59,039 nucleotides of DNA from Actinomycetes bacterium (GTDB taxonomy: Bacteria > Actinomycetota > Actinomycetes > Mycobacteriales > Mycobacteriaceae): NCBI GenBank assembly GCA_029780675.1, contig JAKOYE010000040.1, forward strand, positions 1 through 59,039, written 5' to 3'. Position numbers and translations under genes: made by a program. Of this stretch, positions 37,614 through 46,356 are shown in pieces. Numbering within the stretch: position 1 is the first letter of the stretch; every line of letters starts with the position of its first letter. Below the pieces are notes generated by a model that was not told where the DNA came from, made no database searches, and saw only the letters and a program-made list of their open reading frames with translations.

Positions 37614-38849
37614 TCACGGCCGGCGCGACGGGTGTCGTGGCCCGATCCAATTCCAGATGATCAACCCGGCTTGCAGGCCGAACGCCACCGACACCATGGA
37701 GATCAGAGTGGCCGGCAGGGCCGAGTCACCTTCGGCACCGAAAATCTCCGTCACCCCGATCAGGCCCATGGATCCGGGAACCAACAGCCAGAATCCGGGC
37801 AGGATCATCGTCATGACCGGCGGAGCGGACCTCAGTCGTGCCGCGGTGAGCGCGGCGACACTCAGCACCAGCGCCCCGCAGAAGCCGCTGGCGTAGCTGC
37901 CCAGCAGCCGATCGCCGAGGAACTGGGCTGTGTAGCCGCAGTAGGCGATTCCGATCAGCCAGGGGAGGAACCGCGCCGGTGGGGCCATGAAGAACATCAC
38001 CCCGACCGCGTACACCGCGACCCCCAGCCACGGTGCCCACCACCCCAGCTTGTTCACCGCGGCGGCAGTCAGCCGGCTCTCGTCGACGTGGAGCAACTGG
38101 GAGGCGATGAGGATGCCGAACGCCAATTGGGTGATCTGGACGAACCCGGCGATCATTCGGCTCGACCCGGAGGCCACATCGCGGGAGGTGAGTTCGAGCA
38201 CGGCCAACGTGATCGCCGCTCCCGGCAGGAACATGGCAAGTGGCGGAATCAGAGCCCGTAATCCGACGTGGTCGAGGTTGAGGTACTGCGCGCCGATGAT
38301 GCAGATCAAGCTGACGATGAACGCGCTGAGCACCGGCACGAGCTGTCCGAACATCGGCGATCGTCGGCCGGCGCTCCACAGTGAGCCCACCAGAACGCCC
38401 AGGACACCGGCGTTGAGAACGTTCAGCCAGGTCGGTTCCAGAACGAGCGCGAGGCCCGCGCTCTGGATTCCGTAGCCGAGTACGGACACCCAGGAGCGAT
38501 AGGGCGAAGCGGTCGCCAGGATCCGGTCGAGACGTCGTTCGCCGTCGACCGCGTCGACCCGTCCCGCCATGACGCCGGCGATCAACGGCGCCAGCGAGAA
38601 CATCTGGTCGAAGCGCAGATCGCCGCTCGGGCTCGCGCTCCTGACCACCGTGTCATGGCCCGCGCCGCCGACGACCTGGACGTGATTTGGCAAGACGACG
38701 ACTTCGCTGTGCAGCCCATATCCGCGCGCGGCGCGATCGACCATCTGCCTGATGAGGGGCGCAGGGTAGTTCGCCGCCCCCATCGTGGCTCCGAGCCGGG
38801 CCAGGAATCGGACCTGCTGAACGAGCAGCGGCGGTGCCGACTCGATCAA
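37614..38849 (-). CDS. ThrE-type threonine/serine exporter
   Basis: The 411-residue protein combines an N-terminal DUF1212-like soluble part (~1-120; LARLGATMGAANYPAPLIRQMV) with about ten membrane helices, containing GAAITLAVLELTSRDVASGSSRM and PGFWLLVPGSMGLIG. This two-part layout is that of ThrE, which exports threonine and serine in Corynebacterium. Its start overlaps the polA stop by 4 bp, so it may be coexpressed with polA. Substrate is inferred from family only. Confidence 0.85.
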   Translation of the reverse strand: MIESAPPLLVQQVRFLARLGATMGAANYPAPLIRQMVDRAARGYGLHSEVVVLPNHVQVVGGAGHDTVVRSASPSGDLRFDQMFSLAPLIAGVMAGRVDAVDGERRLDRILATASPYRSWVSVLGYGIQSAGLALVLEPTWLNVLNAGVLGVLVGSLWSAGRRSPMFGQLVPVLSAFIVSLICIIGAQYLNLDHVGLRALIPPLAMFLPGAAITLAVLELTSRDVASGSSRMIAGFVQITQLAFGILIASQLLHVDESRLTAAAVNKLGWWAPWLGVAVYAVGVMFFMAPPARFLPWLIGIAYCGYTAQFLGDRLLGSYASGFCGALVLSVAALTAARLRSAPPVMTMILPGFWLLVPGSMGLIGVTEIFGAEGDSALPATLISMVSVAFGLQAGLIIWNWIGPRHPSRRP

Positions 38850-41572
38850 TGCGCGGCCGCATCCCAGGTGGGCCCGAACCCGACCGACACCTCGAGCGGA
38901 ACGTCCAGCGGGTAGGCGGCGCCCATCTTGGTGCGCACCAGCGACTCGACGGCGTCCCGCTCACCCGGAGCCACCTCCAGCAGCAGTTCGTCATGCACCT
39001 GGAGCAGGAGTCGGGAGGTGAGTCCTTCGTCGCGCAGCGCCGCGTCCACGTTGATCATGGCGACTTTGATGATGTCGGCGGCGCTGCCCTGGATCGGGGC
39101 GTTGAGGGCGGCCCGTTCGGCGCCCTCCCGGACCACGCGGTTACTGCTGTCCAGTTCCGGCAGGTAGCGCCGTCGGCCCAGAACGGTGGAGGTGTATCCG
39201 TCCTTGCGGGCCTGGTCGACCACGGCGAGCAGATAGTCCCGCACCCCGCCGAACCGGACGAAGTACTGGTCCATCTGCTCCTTGGCCTCCTCGGTGGGGA
39301 TTTTGAGTTGCTGGGACAAGCCGTAGGCACTGAGCCCGTAGGCCAATCCGTAGGACATCGCCTTGACCCGGCGGCGCAACTCCGGCGTCACCGCGTCGAT
39401 GGGCACCCCGAAAGCGCGGGAGGCGACAAACGAGTGCAGGTCCTCCCCGGTGTTGAACGCCTCGATCAGACCCTCGTCCCGGGACAGATGGGCCATGATC
39501 CGCATCTCGATCTGACTGTAGTCGGCGGTCATCAGTTCGGCGAACACGACGCCGCCGCTTGATCCGACGCCGCTGCTTGATCCCACACAGAAGGCGTCCC
39601 GAATACGGCGGCCGGCCTCGGTGCGGATCGGGATGTTCTGCAGATTCGGTTCGGTGGACGAGAGTCGGCCGGTCGCGGCAATGGTCTGGTTGAAGGTGGT
39701 GTGGATACGTCCGTCGGCGGCCACCGACTTCAGCAGACCGTCGACCGTCACCTTCAGTCGGGTGGCGTCCCGGTGGGCCAGCAGATGTTCGAGGAACGGG
39801 TGGCCGGTCTTGTCGAACAGCGACTGCAAGGCGTCCGCGTCCGTCGTGTAGCCGGTCTTGGTCTTCTTGGTCTTGGGCATGCCGAGTTCGTCGAACAGCA
39901 CCACCTGCAACTGCTTGGGCGAGCCCAGGTTGATCTGCTTGCCGATCACGGCGTAGGCCGCCTCGGCGGCGGCCCGGATCTGATCGCCGAACTCGCGTTG
40001 CAGGGCTTCGAGCTTGTCGTGATCGACGGCGATACCGGCTGTCTCCATCCGCGCGAGTGCGGCCTGGACCGGCAGTTCCATCTCCCCGAGCAGTGCCGAC
40101 GAGTCGATGCGAACCAGTTCGGAGTCCAGCGCGTCGGCGAGGTCGGTGATCGCGCGGGCCCGCAGGATGAGGGTCTGTACCGCCTGCTCGTCCACGCCCT
40201 CGGCATCGTCGAGGAGCGACAGTTGTTGTTGCTCAGGGCCTTCCGCGCGGAGTTCGCGGCGAAGGTAGCGCAGGGACAGGTCGTCGAGGGCGAAGCTGCG
40301 CTGGCCGGGGCGCACCAGGTAGGCCGCCAGGGCGGTGTCGGAGGTGACGCCGGCCAGGTGCCAGCCGCGCCCCGCCAGGTCGTGCATGGCGATCTTGGCC
40401 TCGTGCAACGCCTTCGGCTGCTCGGGATCGGCAAGCCAGGCCGCCAGCGCGGCCTCGTCCTCCGGGGTCAGCGTGCTGGTGTCGACGTAGGCGCCGTCGC
40501 CGTCGGCGGCCGCGATCGCCAGCGCGGTGGCGTCCCCGTCGTAAACAGCGTGGGTACCGACCACCGCGACCCCGCAGCGCCGTCCGTCGCTGGCATGTTC
40601 GGCCAGCCAGGCGGCCACCGTACCGGGTTCCAGTGCGCCACCGCGGATGTCGAAGCCCTCATCGACCTCCGGTTCGACGGCGGAAAGGGTGTCGAACAGC
40701 CGGTCGCGCAGCACCCGGAACTCCAGGTCGTCGAACAATCGGTGGATCTGATCCCGGTCCCAGGGCAGCAGGCGCAGGGTGTCGGGGGTCTGCGCCAGGG
40801 GGACGTCGCGCAGCAACTGGGTGAGTTCGCGGTTGAGCAGCACCCCGGCAAGGTTGGCCCGTAGGGAGTCGCCGACCTTGCCGCGGACGCTGTCGACGCT
40901 GTCGACCAGACCCTGCAGGGAGCCGTATTCGAGGATCCACTTGGCGGCGGTCTTCTCCCCCACTCCCGGGATGCCGGGCAGGTTGTCGCTGGGGTCGCCG
41001 CGCAGCGCGGCGAAGTCCGGATACTGCTCGGGTGTCAGGCCGTACTTCTCGACCACCGTCTCCGGGGTGAACCGGGTCAGTGCGCTGACGCCCTTGATCG
41101 GGTAGAGCACGGTGATGTTGGGGTTGACCAGTTGCAGCGAGTCCCGATCCCCGGTGACGACCAGGACGCGGTACCCCTCCGCGTCGGCCTGGGTCGCCAG
41201 GGTGGCGATGATGTCGTCGGCCTCGTAACCGGCTTCGGCCAGCACCGTGATGCCCATCGCGTTGAGCACTTCCTTGGTGATGTCGATCTGGCCCCGGAAC
41301 TCGTCAGGGGTGGAACTGCGGGTGGCCTTGTACTCCGGGTAGCGCTCGGAGCGGAAGGTCTGCCGGGAGACGTCGAAAGCGGCGGCGATGTGGGTGGGGG
41401 CCTCATCGCGCAGCAGGTTGATGAGCATCGCGGTGAAGCCGTAGACGGCGTTGGTGGTTAGGCCGTTCTTGGTCTTGAAGTTCTCCGCCGGCAAGGCGTA
41501 GAACGCCCGGAAAGCCAGCGAGTTGCCGTCCAGCAGCATCAGTGTCGGCTTGTCGTCAACCTGCGAATTCAC
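38846..41572 (-). CDS. polA: DNA polymerase I
   Basis: The 908-residue enzyme has a 5' nuclease domain (~10-305; GEADDII-like YEADDIIATLA, GDRDSLQLV), a degenerate 3'-5' exonuclease-like region (~315-500) without an obvious catalytic Asp/Glu set, and a polymerase domain with motif A DYSQIEMRIMAHLS, O-helix RRVKAMSYGLAYG and motif C LLLQVHDELLLE. Mycobacterial Pol I is known to lack proofreading, which fits. A Gly/Ser-rich insertion encoded by a tandem 18-bp repeat precedes motif A. The start is GTG 41572. Confidence 0.97.
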   Translation of the reverse strand: MNSQVDDKPTLMLLDGNSLAFRAFYALPAENFKTKNGLTTNAVYGFTAMLINLLRDEAPTHIAAAFDVSRQTFRSERYPEYKATRSSTPDEFRGQIDITKEVLNAMGITVLAEAGYEADDIIATLATQADAEGYRVLVVTGDRDSLQLVNPNITVLYPIKGVSALTRFTPETVVEKYGLTPEQYPDFAALRGDPSDNLPGIPGVGEKTAAKWILEYGSLQGLVDSVDSVRGKVGDSLRANLAGVLLNRELTQLLRDVPLAQTPDTLRLLPWDRDQIHRLFDDLEFRVLRDRLFDTLSAVEPEVDEGFDIRGGALEPGTVAAWLAEHASDGRRCGVAVVGTHAVYDGDATALAIAAADGDGAYVDTSTLTPEDEAALAAWLADPEQPKALHEAKIAMHDLAGRGWHLAGVTSDTALAAYLVRPGQRSFALDDLSLRYLRRELRAEGPEQQQLSLLDDAEGVDEQAVQTLILRARAITDLADALDSELVRIDSSALLGEMELPVQAALARMETAGIAVDHDKLEALQREFGDQIRAAAEAAYAVIGKQINLGSPKQLQVVLFDELGMPKTKKTKTGYTTDADALQSLFDKTGHPFLEHLLAHRDATRLKVTVDGLLKSVAADGRIHTTFNQTIAATGRLSSTEPNLQNIPIRTEAGRRIRDAFCVGSSSGVGSSGGVVFAELMTADYSQIEMRIMAHLSRDEGLIEAFNTGEDLHSFVASRAFGVPIDAVTPELRRRVKAMSYGLAYGLSAYGLSQQLKIPTEEAKEQMDQYFVRFGGVRDYLLAVVDQARKDGYTSTVLGRRRYLPELDSSNRVVREGAERAALNAPIQGSAADIIKVAMINVDAALRDEGLTSRLLLQVHDELLLEVAPGERDAVESLVRTKMGAAYPLDVPLEVSVGFGPTWDAAAH
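39548..39583 (-). repeat. tandem 18-bp duplication inside polA
   Basis: Two adjacent 18-bp copies (39548-39565 and 39566-39583), differing at one base, encode GSSSGV and GSSGGV in frame. They lie about nine residues before the DYSQIE catalytic motif. Confidence 0.9.
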
Positions 41573-41588
41573 GCCCTCACTCTAGGCG

Positions 41589-41594
41589 TACGCT
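41589..41594 (+). promoter_or_regulatory. -10 element of the DUF35-thiolase operon
   Basis: TACGCT ends 6 nt before GTG 41601, giving a leaderless start. Confidence 0.45.
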
Positions 41595-41600
41595 GACCGC

Positions 41601-42041
41601 GTGCCCGCTTCCGCCGAGGTCCCCGCCCTCGATGGGTGGTGGTCCTCCGACGAGGCCGGTATCCCCCATCTCATCGGTGCCAGGTGCCCGGGGTGCCGCA
41701 CCTACGTGTTTCCACCGCGCGCCGGTAAATGCCCGAATCCGGAGTGCGCCGGCGACGACCTGGAGCCCGCCGCGCTGTCCCGGCGCGGCACCCTGTGGAG
41801 CTACACCGAGAACCGCTACCAGCCGCCGCCGCCGTACCCGCAGGCCGACCCGTTCGAGCCGTTCGCCATCGCGGCCGTGCACCTCGCGACGGAGGGGATC
41901 ATCGTGCTGGGAAAGGTGGCCGAGGGCGCCCTGGCCGCGGACCTGCGGGTCGGGATGGAGATGGAACTGACGACCATGCCGCTCTACGTGGACGACGACG
42001 GAGCGGTTCGCAGCGTCTACGCATGGCGGATCGCGCGATGA
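41601..42041 (+). CDS. DUF35 OB-fold / zinc-ribbon protein (Rv1628c-like)
   Basis: The 146-residue protein has a rubredoxin-like zinc ribbon with CPGC (~32) and CPNPEC (~46), followed by a DUF35 OB-fold (GTLWSYTENRYQPP; PFAIAAVHLATEGIIVLGKV). DUF35 proteins form complexes with SCP2-type thiolases and similar enzymes in steroid or acyl-CoA metabolism, where they channel or bind acyl-CoA. It overlaps the thiolase gene by 4 bp, and the pair is conserved in M. tuberculosis. Confidence 0.92.
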   Translation: MPASAEVPALDGWWSSDEAGIPHLIGARCPGCRTYVFPPRAGKCPNPECAGDDLEPAALSRRGTLWSYTENRYQPPPPYPQADPFEPFAIAAVHLATEGIIVLGKVAEGALAADLRVGMEMELTTMPLYVDDDGAVRSVYAWRIAR

Positions 42042-43255
42042 CCGCACCACCGCAGGGCACGCCGGAGCCGGTGTACATCCTCGGCGCGGGGATGCACCCG
42101 TGGGGCAAGTGGGGCCGCGATTTCACCGAGTACGGGGTGCTGGCCGCGCGAACAGCACTGCGCGACGCCGGGCTGGACTGGCGGCAGATCCAGTTGGTGG
42201 CGGGCGCGGACACCATCCGCAACGGCTATCCCGGCTTCGTCGCGGGGGCGACCTTCGCCCAGAAGCTGGGCTGGACCGGCATCCCGGTGTCCTCGAGTTA
42301 CGCCGCGTGCGCCTCGGGTTCACAGGCCCTGCAATCCGCGCGGGCGCAGATCCTGGCCGGTCTGTGCGATGTCGCGTTGGTCATCGGTGCCGACACCACG
42401 CCCAAGGGCTTTTTCGCCCCCGTCGGCGGAGAACGTCGCAGCGATCCGGACTGGCAGCGCTTCCACCTGATCGGGGCCACCAATACGGTGTACTTCGCGC
42501 TGCTGGCCCGTCGGCGGATGGATCTCTACGGGGCGACGGCCGAGGACTTCGCGGCGGTCAAGGTCAAGAACTCCCGGCACGGCCTGCAGAACCCGAACGC
42601 CCGCTACCGCAAAGAGGTTTCGGTCGGGGATGTCGTCGCCAGCCCGGTGGTGTCCGATCCGCTGCGACTGCTGGACATCTGCGCGACCTCCGACGGTGCG
42701 GCGGCCCTGATCGTGGCCAGCAGGGCCTTCACCGAACGGCATCTCGGATCGACCTCCGGGGTGCCGTCGGTGCGGGCGGTGTCGTGCGCGACCCCCAGCT
42801 ATCCCCAGCATCTGCCGGAACTCCCCGATATCGCCACCGATTCCACCGCCGTCGTCCCCGCACCGGAACGGGTGTTCAAGGACCACATCCTGGATGTGGC
42901 CTACGCCGAGGCCGGGATCGGGCCGGAGGACCTGAGCCTGGCCGAGGTGTACGACCTGTCCACCGCGCTGGAACTCGACTGGTACGAGCACTTGGGCCTG
43001 TGCCCCAAGGGTGAGGCCGAGCATCTGCTGCGCTCTGGCGCGACGGCGGTGGGCGGCCGGATCCCGGTCAATCCCTCCGGCGGTCTGGCCTGTTTCGGCG
43101 AGGCGATCCCGGCCCAGGCCATCGCCCAGGTGTGCGAACTGACCTGGCAACTGCGCGGGCAGGCCACCGGCCGGCAGGTCGAGGGGGCGACCGTGGGCAT
43201 CACCGCCAACCAGGGGCTGTTCGGGCACGGTTCGTCGGTCATCGTCGCCCGATGA
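42038..43255 (+). CDS. thiolase-family acyl-CoA enzyme (Rv1627c-like)
   Basis: The 405-residue protein starts at ATG 42038. It has the thiolase fold: nucleophile region SSYAACASGSQALQ (Cys91), NPSGGLACFGEAIPA with the late glycine-rich motif, and C-terminal VGITANQGLFGHGSS. The SCP2-like group it belongs to often needs a DUF35 partner, here encoded just upstream. In place of a C-terminal CxG it has NQGLFGHG with histidine, typical of the non-classical lipid-transfer-protein thiolases. The substrate is probably a steroid or branched acyl-CoA (inference). Confidence 0.9.
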   Translation: MTAPPQGTPEPVYILGAGMHPWGKWGRDFTEYGVLAARTALRDAGLDWRQIQLVAGADTIRNGYPGFVAGATFAQKLGWTGIPVSSSYAACASGSQALQSARAQILAGLCDVALVIGADTTPKGFFAPVGGERRSDPDWQRFHLIGATNTVYFALLARRRMDLYGATAEDFAAVKVKNSRHGLQNPNARYRKEVSVGDVVASPVVSDPLRLLDICATSDGAAALIVASRAFTERHLGSTSGVPSVRAVSCATPSYPQHLPELPDIATDSTAVVPAPERVFKDHILDVAYAEAGIGPEDLSLAEVYDLSTALELDWYEHLGLCPKGEAEHLLRSGATAVGGRIPVNPSGGLACFGEAIPAQAIAQVCELTWQLRGQATGRQVEGATVGITANQGLFGHGSSVIVAR

Positions 43256-43485
43256 CGGGGCCCCACACCGTCGTCGTCACCGTCAAACCGGGCAGCAGCA
43301 AGGGGCCCCTGGTCGAGACCGGCGAGGACGGTGCGCTGACGGTGTTCGTCCGCGAGCGGGCCATCGAGGGCAAGGCCACCGACGCGGTCACGCGGGTGCT
43401 TGCCGAGCATTTCGGCGTGCCGAAGAGCCGGGTGGAACTCGTCTCCGGGGCGACGTCGCGGATCAAGCGCTACCGGGTGGGCTGA
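43252..43485 (+). CDS. DUF167 (YggU-like) protein
   Basis: The 77-residue protein overlaps the thiolase stop by 4 bp. VVVTVKPGSSKGPLVE, then LTVFVRERAIEGKATDAVTRVLAEHFGVPKSRVELVSGATSRIKRYRV is the complete DUF167 domain of normal length. Function is unknown across the family. It ends the three-gene operon and converges with livF. Confidence 0.92.
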   Translation: MTGPHTVVVTVKPGSSKGPLVETGEDGALTVFVRERAIEGKATDAVTRVLAEHFGVPKSRVELVSGATSRIKRYRVG

Positions 43486-43566
43486 CCAGACGCCGCGAGA
43501 TGGACCTCAGGGCTGCGCCATGGACGGTTCGCACGACCGTGGTGTCGATGTGGCGGCTGGGCCGGG

Positions 43567-44340
43567 CTAGGCCACACCCAGGTAGGCCGCGCGCACACTG
43601 TCGTCGGCCAGCAATTCCGGGGCCGGACCCTCCCGGGTGATGGTGCCGGTCTCCATGATGTAGGCGCGGTCGGAACGGCTGAGCGCCTGCTGGGCGTTCT
43701 GCTCGACCAGCAGCACCGTGGTTCCGGCATTGTTGATCTCGGAGATGATGCCGAAGATCTGGGATATCACCATCGGCGCCAGGCCCATCGACGGTTCGTC
43801 GAGCAGCAGTACCCGGGGGCGAGCCATCAGCGCCCGGCCGATCGCCAGCATCTGCTGTTCGCCGCCGGACAATGTGCCGCCCATCTGTTTGCGGCGCTCC
43901 GCGAGGCGCGGGAAGGTGGCGAAGACCCAGTCCAGGCGTTCATCGTGGGCGGCCTTGGTGTCGAATTTCCTTCCGTAGCAGCCCATTTCGAGATTGTCGA
44001 GCACGGTCATGCCGGGGAAAACCCCCCGCCCCTCGGGGGCCTGGACGAGTCCGTCGATCACCCGCTGATGGGCTTTGACCCGGGTGATCTCGCGGCCGTC
44101 GAACCAGATCGAGCCCTTGGACAGCGGCCGCAGACCGGAGAGCGCCCGCATCAGCGTCGTCTTGCCGGCACCGTTGCAGCCCAGCAGGGTCACCAACTCC
44201 CCCGCGTTGACCGTCAGCGAAACCCCGTGCAGGGCTTCGATTCTGCCGTAGTGCACGACGGCGTCGCGCACCTCCAGCAGCGGTGTCGGGCCGGTGCCCG
44301 CACCGCCCGTCGCCGGTGCAACGTTGTCAGAGTTCGTCAT
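43567..44340 (-). CDS. livF: branched-chain amino-acid ABC transporter ATPase
   Basis: The 257-residue ATPase shows Walker A GCNGAGKTT, signature TLSGGEQQMLAIGRAL and Walker B VLLLDEPSMGLAP, with QAPEGRGVFPGMTV typical of LivF. It energises uptake together with LivG. It overlaps livG by 14 bp and closes the livK-H-M-G-F operon. The GC-rich 81-bp gap to DUF167 has no clear terminator. Confidence 0.95.
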   Translation of the reverse strand: MTNSDNVAPATGGAGTGPTPLLEVRDAVVHYGRIEALHGVSLTVNAGELVTLLGCNGAGKTTLMRALSGLRPLSKGSIWFDGREITRVKAHQRVIDGLVQAPEGRGVFPGMTVLDNLEMGCYGRKFDTKAAHDERLDWVFATFPRLAERRKQMGGTLSGGEQQMLAIGRALMARPRVLLLDEPSMGLAPMVISQIFGIISEINNAGTTVLLVEQNAQQALSRSDRAYIMETGTITREGPAPELLADDSVRAAYLGVA

Positions 44341-45163
44341 CGGGCACTCCGAGGTAGGCGGCGATCACGGCGGGGTCCTCCCGGATCTGTTCGGGTGTGC
44401 CGTCGGCGATCTTGCGGCCGAACTCCAGCACGACGATCCGTTCGGTGACCCCCATGACCACCCGCATGTCGTGTTCGATCAGCAGGATGGTGTAGCCGTC
44501 GGCGCGAATGGCCTGGATCAACTCGATCAACGCGGCCTTCTCGCTCGGGTTGAAACCGGCCGCGGGTTCGTCCAGGCAGAGCAGTTTGGGTTCGGTCGCC
44601 AGTGCCCGGGCGATCTCCAGTCGGCGCTGATCCCCGTAGGACAGGTTCTTGGCCTTCTCCTCGCCGCGGTGGGCGATGCCGACGAACTCCAGCAGTGCGA
44701 CGGCCTTCTCGACAGCGAGGCGCTCCTCGCGGCGGTGCCGCGGGCTGCGGATCAACGCGCCGGGCACCGAGGTGCGGTGCCGGGCGTCGGTACCGACGAC
44801 GACGTTCTCCAGCGCCGTCATCTCCCCCCACAACCGGATGTTCTGGAAGGTGCGGGCGATCCCCATCCGGGTGATGTCGTGGCGCTTACGCCGGCCGATC
44901 GGTTCCCCGTCGAACACCACGGTTCCCGACGTGGGCCGGTACACCCCGGTCATGGCGTTGAAGCAGGTGGTCTTGCCGGCGCCGTTCGGGCCGATGAGCC
45001 CGAGAATCTCGCCGCGACGAATGAAGAAGCTCACCGCGTCCAGCGCGGTCAGTCCACCGAACCGGACGGTCAGATCCTGCGCCGCGAGGAGGGTGTCGCC
45101 TTCGGCGACGCCGATGTCGCGGTTCAGTGCGGCCAGGTCCTGGCTCGGCTGAGGGTCGGTCAC
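44327..45163 (-). CDS. livG: branched-chain amino-acid ABC transporter ATPase
   Basis: The 278-residue ATPase has Walker A GPNGAGKTT, NLSYGDQRRLEIARAL and LCLDEPAAGFNPSEK, the LivG variants. The ~24-residue N-terminal extension (TDPQPSQDLAALNRDIGVAEG) is longer than usual. It overlaps livM by 4 bp. Confidence 0.95.
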   Translation of the reverse strand: MTDPQPSQDLAALNRDIGVAEGDTLLAAQDLTVRFGGLTALDAVSFFIRRGEILGLIGPNGAGKTTCFNAMTGVYRPTSGTVVFDGEPIGRRKRHDITRMGIARTFQNIRLWGEMTALENVVVGTDARHRTSVPGALIRSPRHRREERLAVEKAVALLEFVGIAHRGEEKAKNLSYGDQRRLEIARALATEPKLLCLDEPAAGFNPSEKAALIELIQAIRADGYTILLIEHDMRVVMGVTERIVVLEFGRKIADGTPEQIREDPAVIAAYLGVPDDEL

Positions 45164-46356
45164 GAGACGGCCTTGCGGTCATCCGTGCGGGCCAGCAACT
45201 GCCGTGCCGCCTTGCCGTAGGTGAGCAACTGCTGGCGAACCGGGAACAGGCCCTGCGGACGGAAGATCATCATCACGACCAGCGCCACACCGAAGAACAG
45301 GTACTTCAGGTCACCGAGGTTGATCCCCCACAACTCCACCCCGAGCAACCGGTTCGGCAGATAGACGATGACGAACGCTCCGAACACCACACCCAGCTTG
45401 TTGCCCTGACCGCCGAGCACCACCGCGCACAGGAACAGCATGGAGTTGATGATGTTGAACGTCGGCGGGGCGACGTATTGGACCTGCCCGGCGTACAGCG
45501 CACCGGACAGACCGCCGATCGCGGCACCGATGACGAAGGCCCACAGCTTGAACCGGAAGGCGTTGACGCCCATCACCTCGGCGGCGTCCTCGTCTTCGCG
45601 GATGGCGACCCAGGCTCTGCCGACACGGCTGCGTTCGAGGTTGCCGACCAGAACCAGGATGGCCACGATGAGGATGAGACCGAGCCAGAACCACCAGGTT
45701 CCGTAGTTCGCGGTGCCGGTGGAGTTTCCACTGGAGAAGACCCCGTGGGGCAGGTCCTCGGACGCTCCGACGTGGGGGTAGGCCACCTCGTTGAGGCCGC
45801 GGGGTCCGTTGGTGACACCCGACAGGTTGTCGGCGAGCAGGCGGATGATCTCACCGAATCCCAACGTCACGATCGCCAGGTAGTCCCCGCGCAGGCGGAG
45901 CGTCGGGGTGCCCAGGATGAGTCCCGCCAGGGCGGTGACCGCCATCGCGATCGGGACGCATGCCAGCCAGGCCCAGTCCTCGTGAATCCAGCCGTCCGCA
46001 CCGACCTGGTTCCACGGACTGTCCGGGCTGGTGAGCAGCGCGACAGTGTAGGCGCCGACGGCGTAGAAACCGACGTAGCCGAGGTCGAGCAGACCGGCCT
46101 GGCCGACGACCACGTTGAGCCCGATCGCGATGATGGCGACCATGGCGAACTGAGCCAGGGTTCCGCCGAAGCTGATCCCGGTGGTCGCCAGGAACGGCGG
46201 CGGGAACAGTGGCAGCAGGGCCAAGGCCCCGAACCCCAGAATCCCGAAGCCCCACTTCTGCACTCGGCTGAGCCCCGACCACCACTGCCGCAGACCATCC
46301 CCGGGGGCCAGCCAGTGGGAGCGCGAGGTCGGGGTGGGGGTCGTCCGGTGGCTCAT
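45160..46356 (-). CDS. livM: branched-chain amino-acid ABC transporter permease
   Basis: The 398-residue protein starts at ATG 46356, overlapping the livH stop; the frame extends further upstream but inside livH. About ten membrane helices include NVVVGQAGLLDLGYVGFYAVGAYT and the coupling EAA-like loop RVGRAWVAIREDEDAAEVMGVN. With LivH it forms the membrane channel. A ~60-residue insertion between helices (SGVTNGPRGLNEVAYPHVGASEDLPHG...) is exterior. Confidence 0.93.
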   Translation of the reverse strand: MSHRTTPTPTSRSHWLAPGDGLRQWWSGLSRVQKWGFGILGFGALALLPLFPPPFLATTGISFGGTLAQFAMVAIIAIGLNVVVGQAGLLDLGYVGFYAVGAYTVALLTSPDSPWNQVGADGWIHEDWAWLACVPIAMAVTALAGLILGTPTLRLRGDYLAIVTLGFGEIIRLLADNLSGVTNGPRGLNEVAYPHVGASEDLPHGVFSSGNSTGTANYGTWWFWLGLILIVAILVLVGNLERSRVGRAWVAIREDEDAAEVMGVNAFRFKLWAFVIGAAIGGLSGALYAGQVQYVAPPTFNIINSMLFLCAVVLGGQGNKLGVVFGAFVIVYLPNRLLGVELWGINLGDLKYLFFGVALVVMMIFRPQGLFPVRQQLLTYGKAARQLLARTDDRKAVS

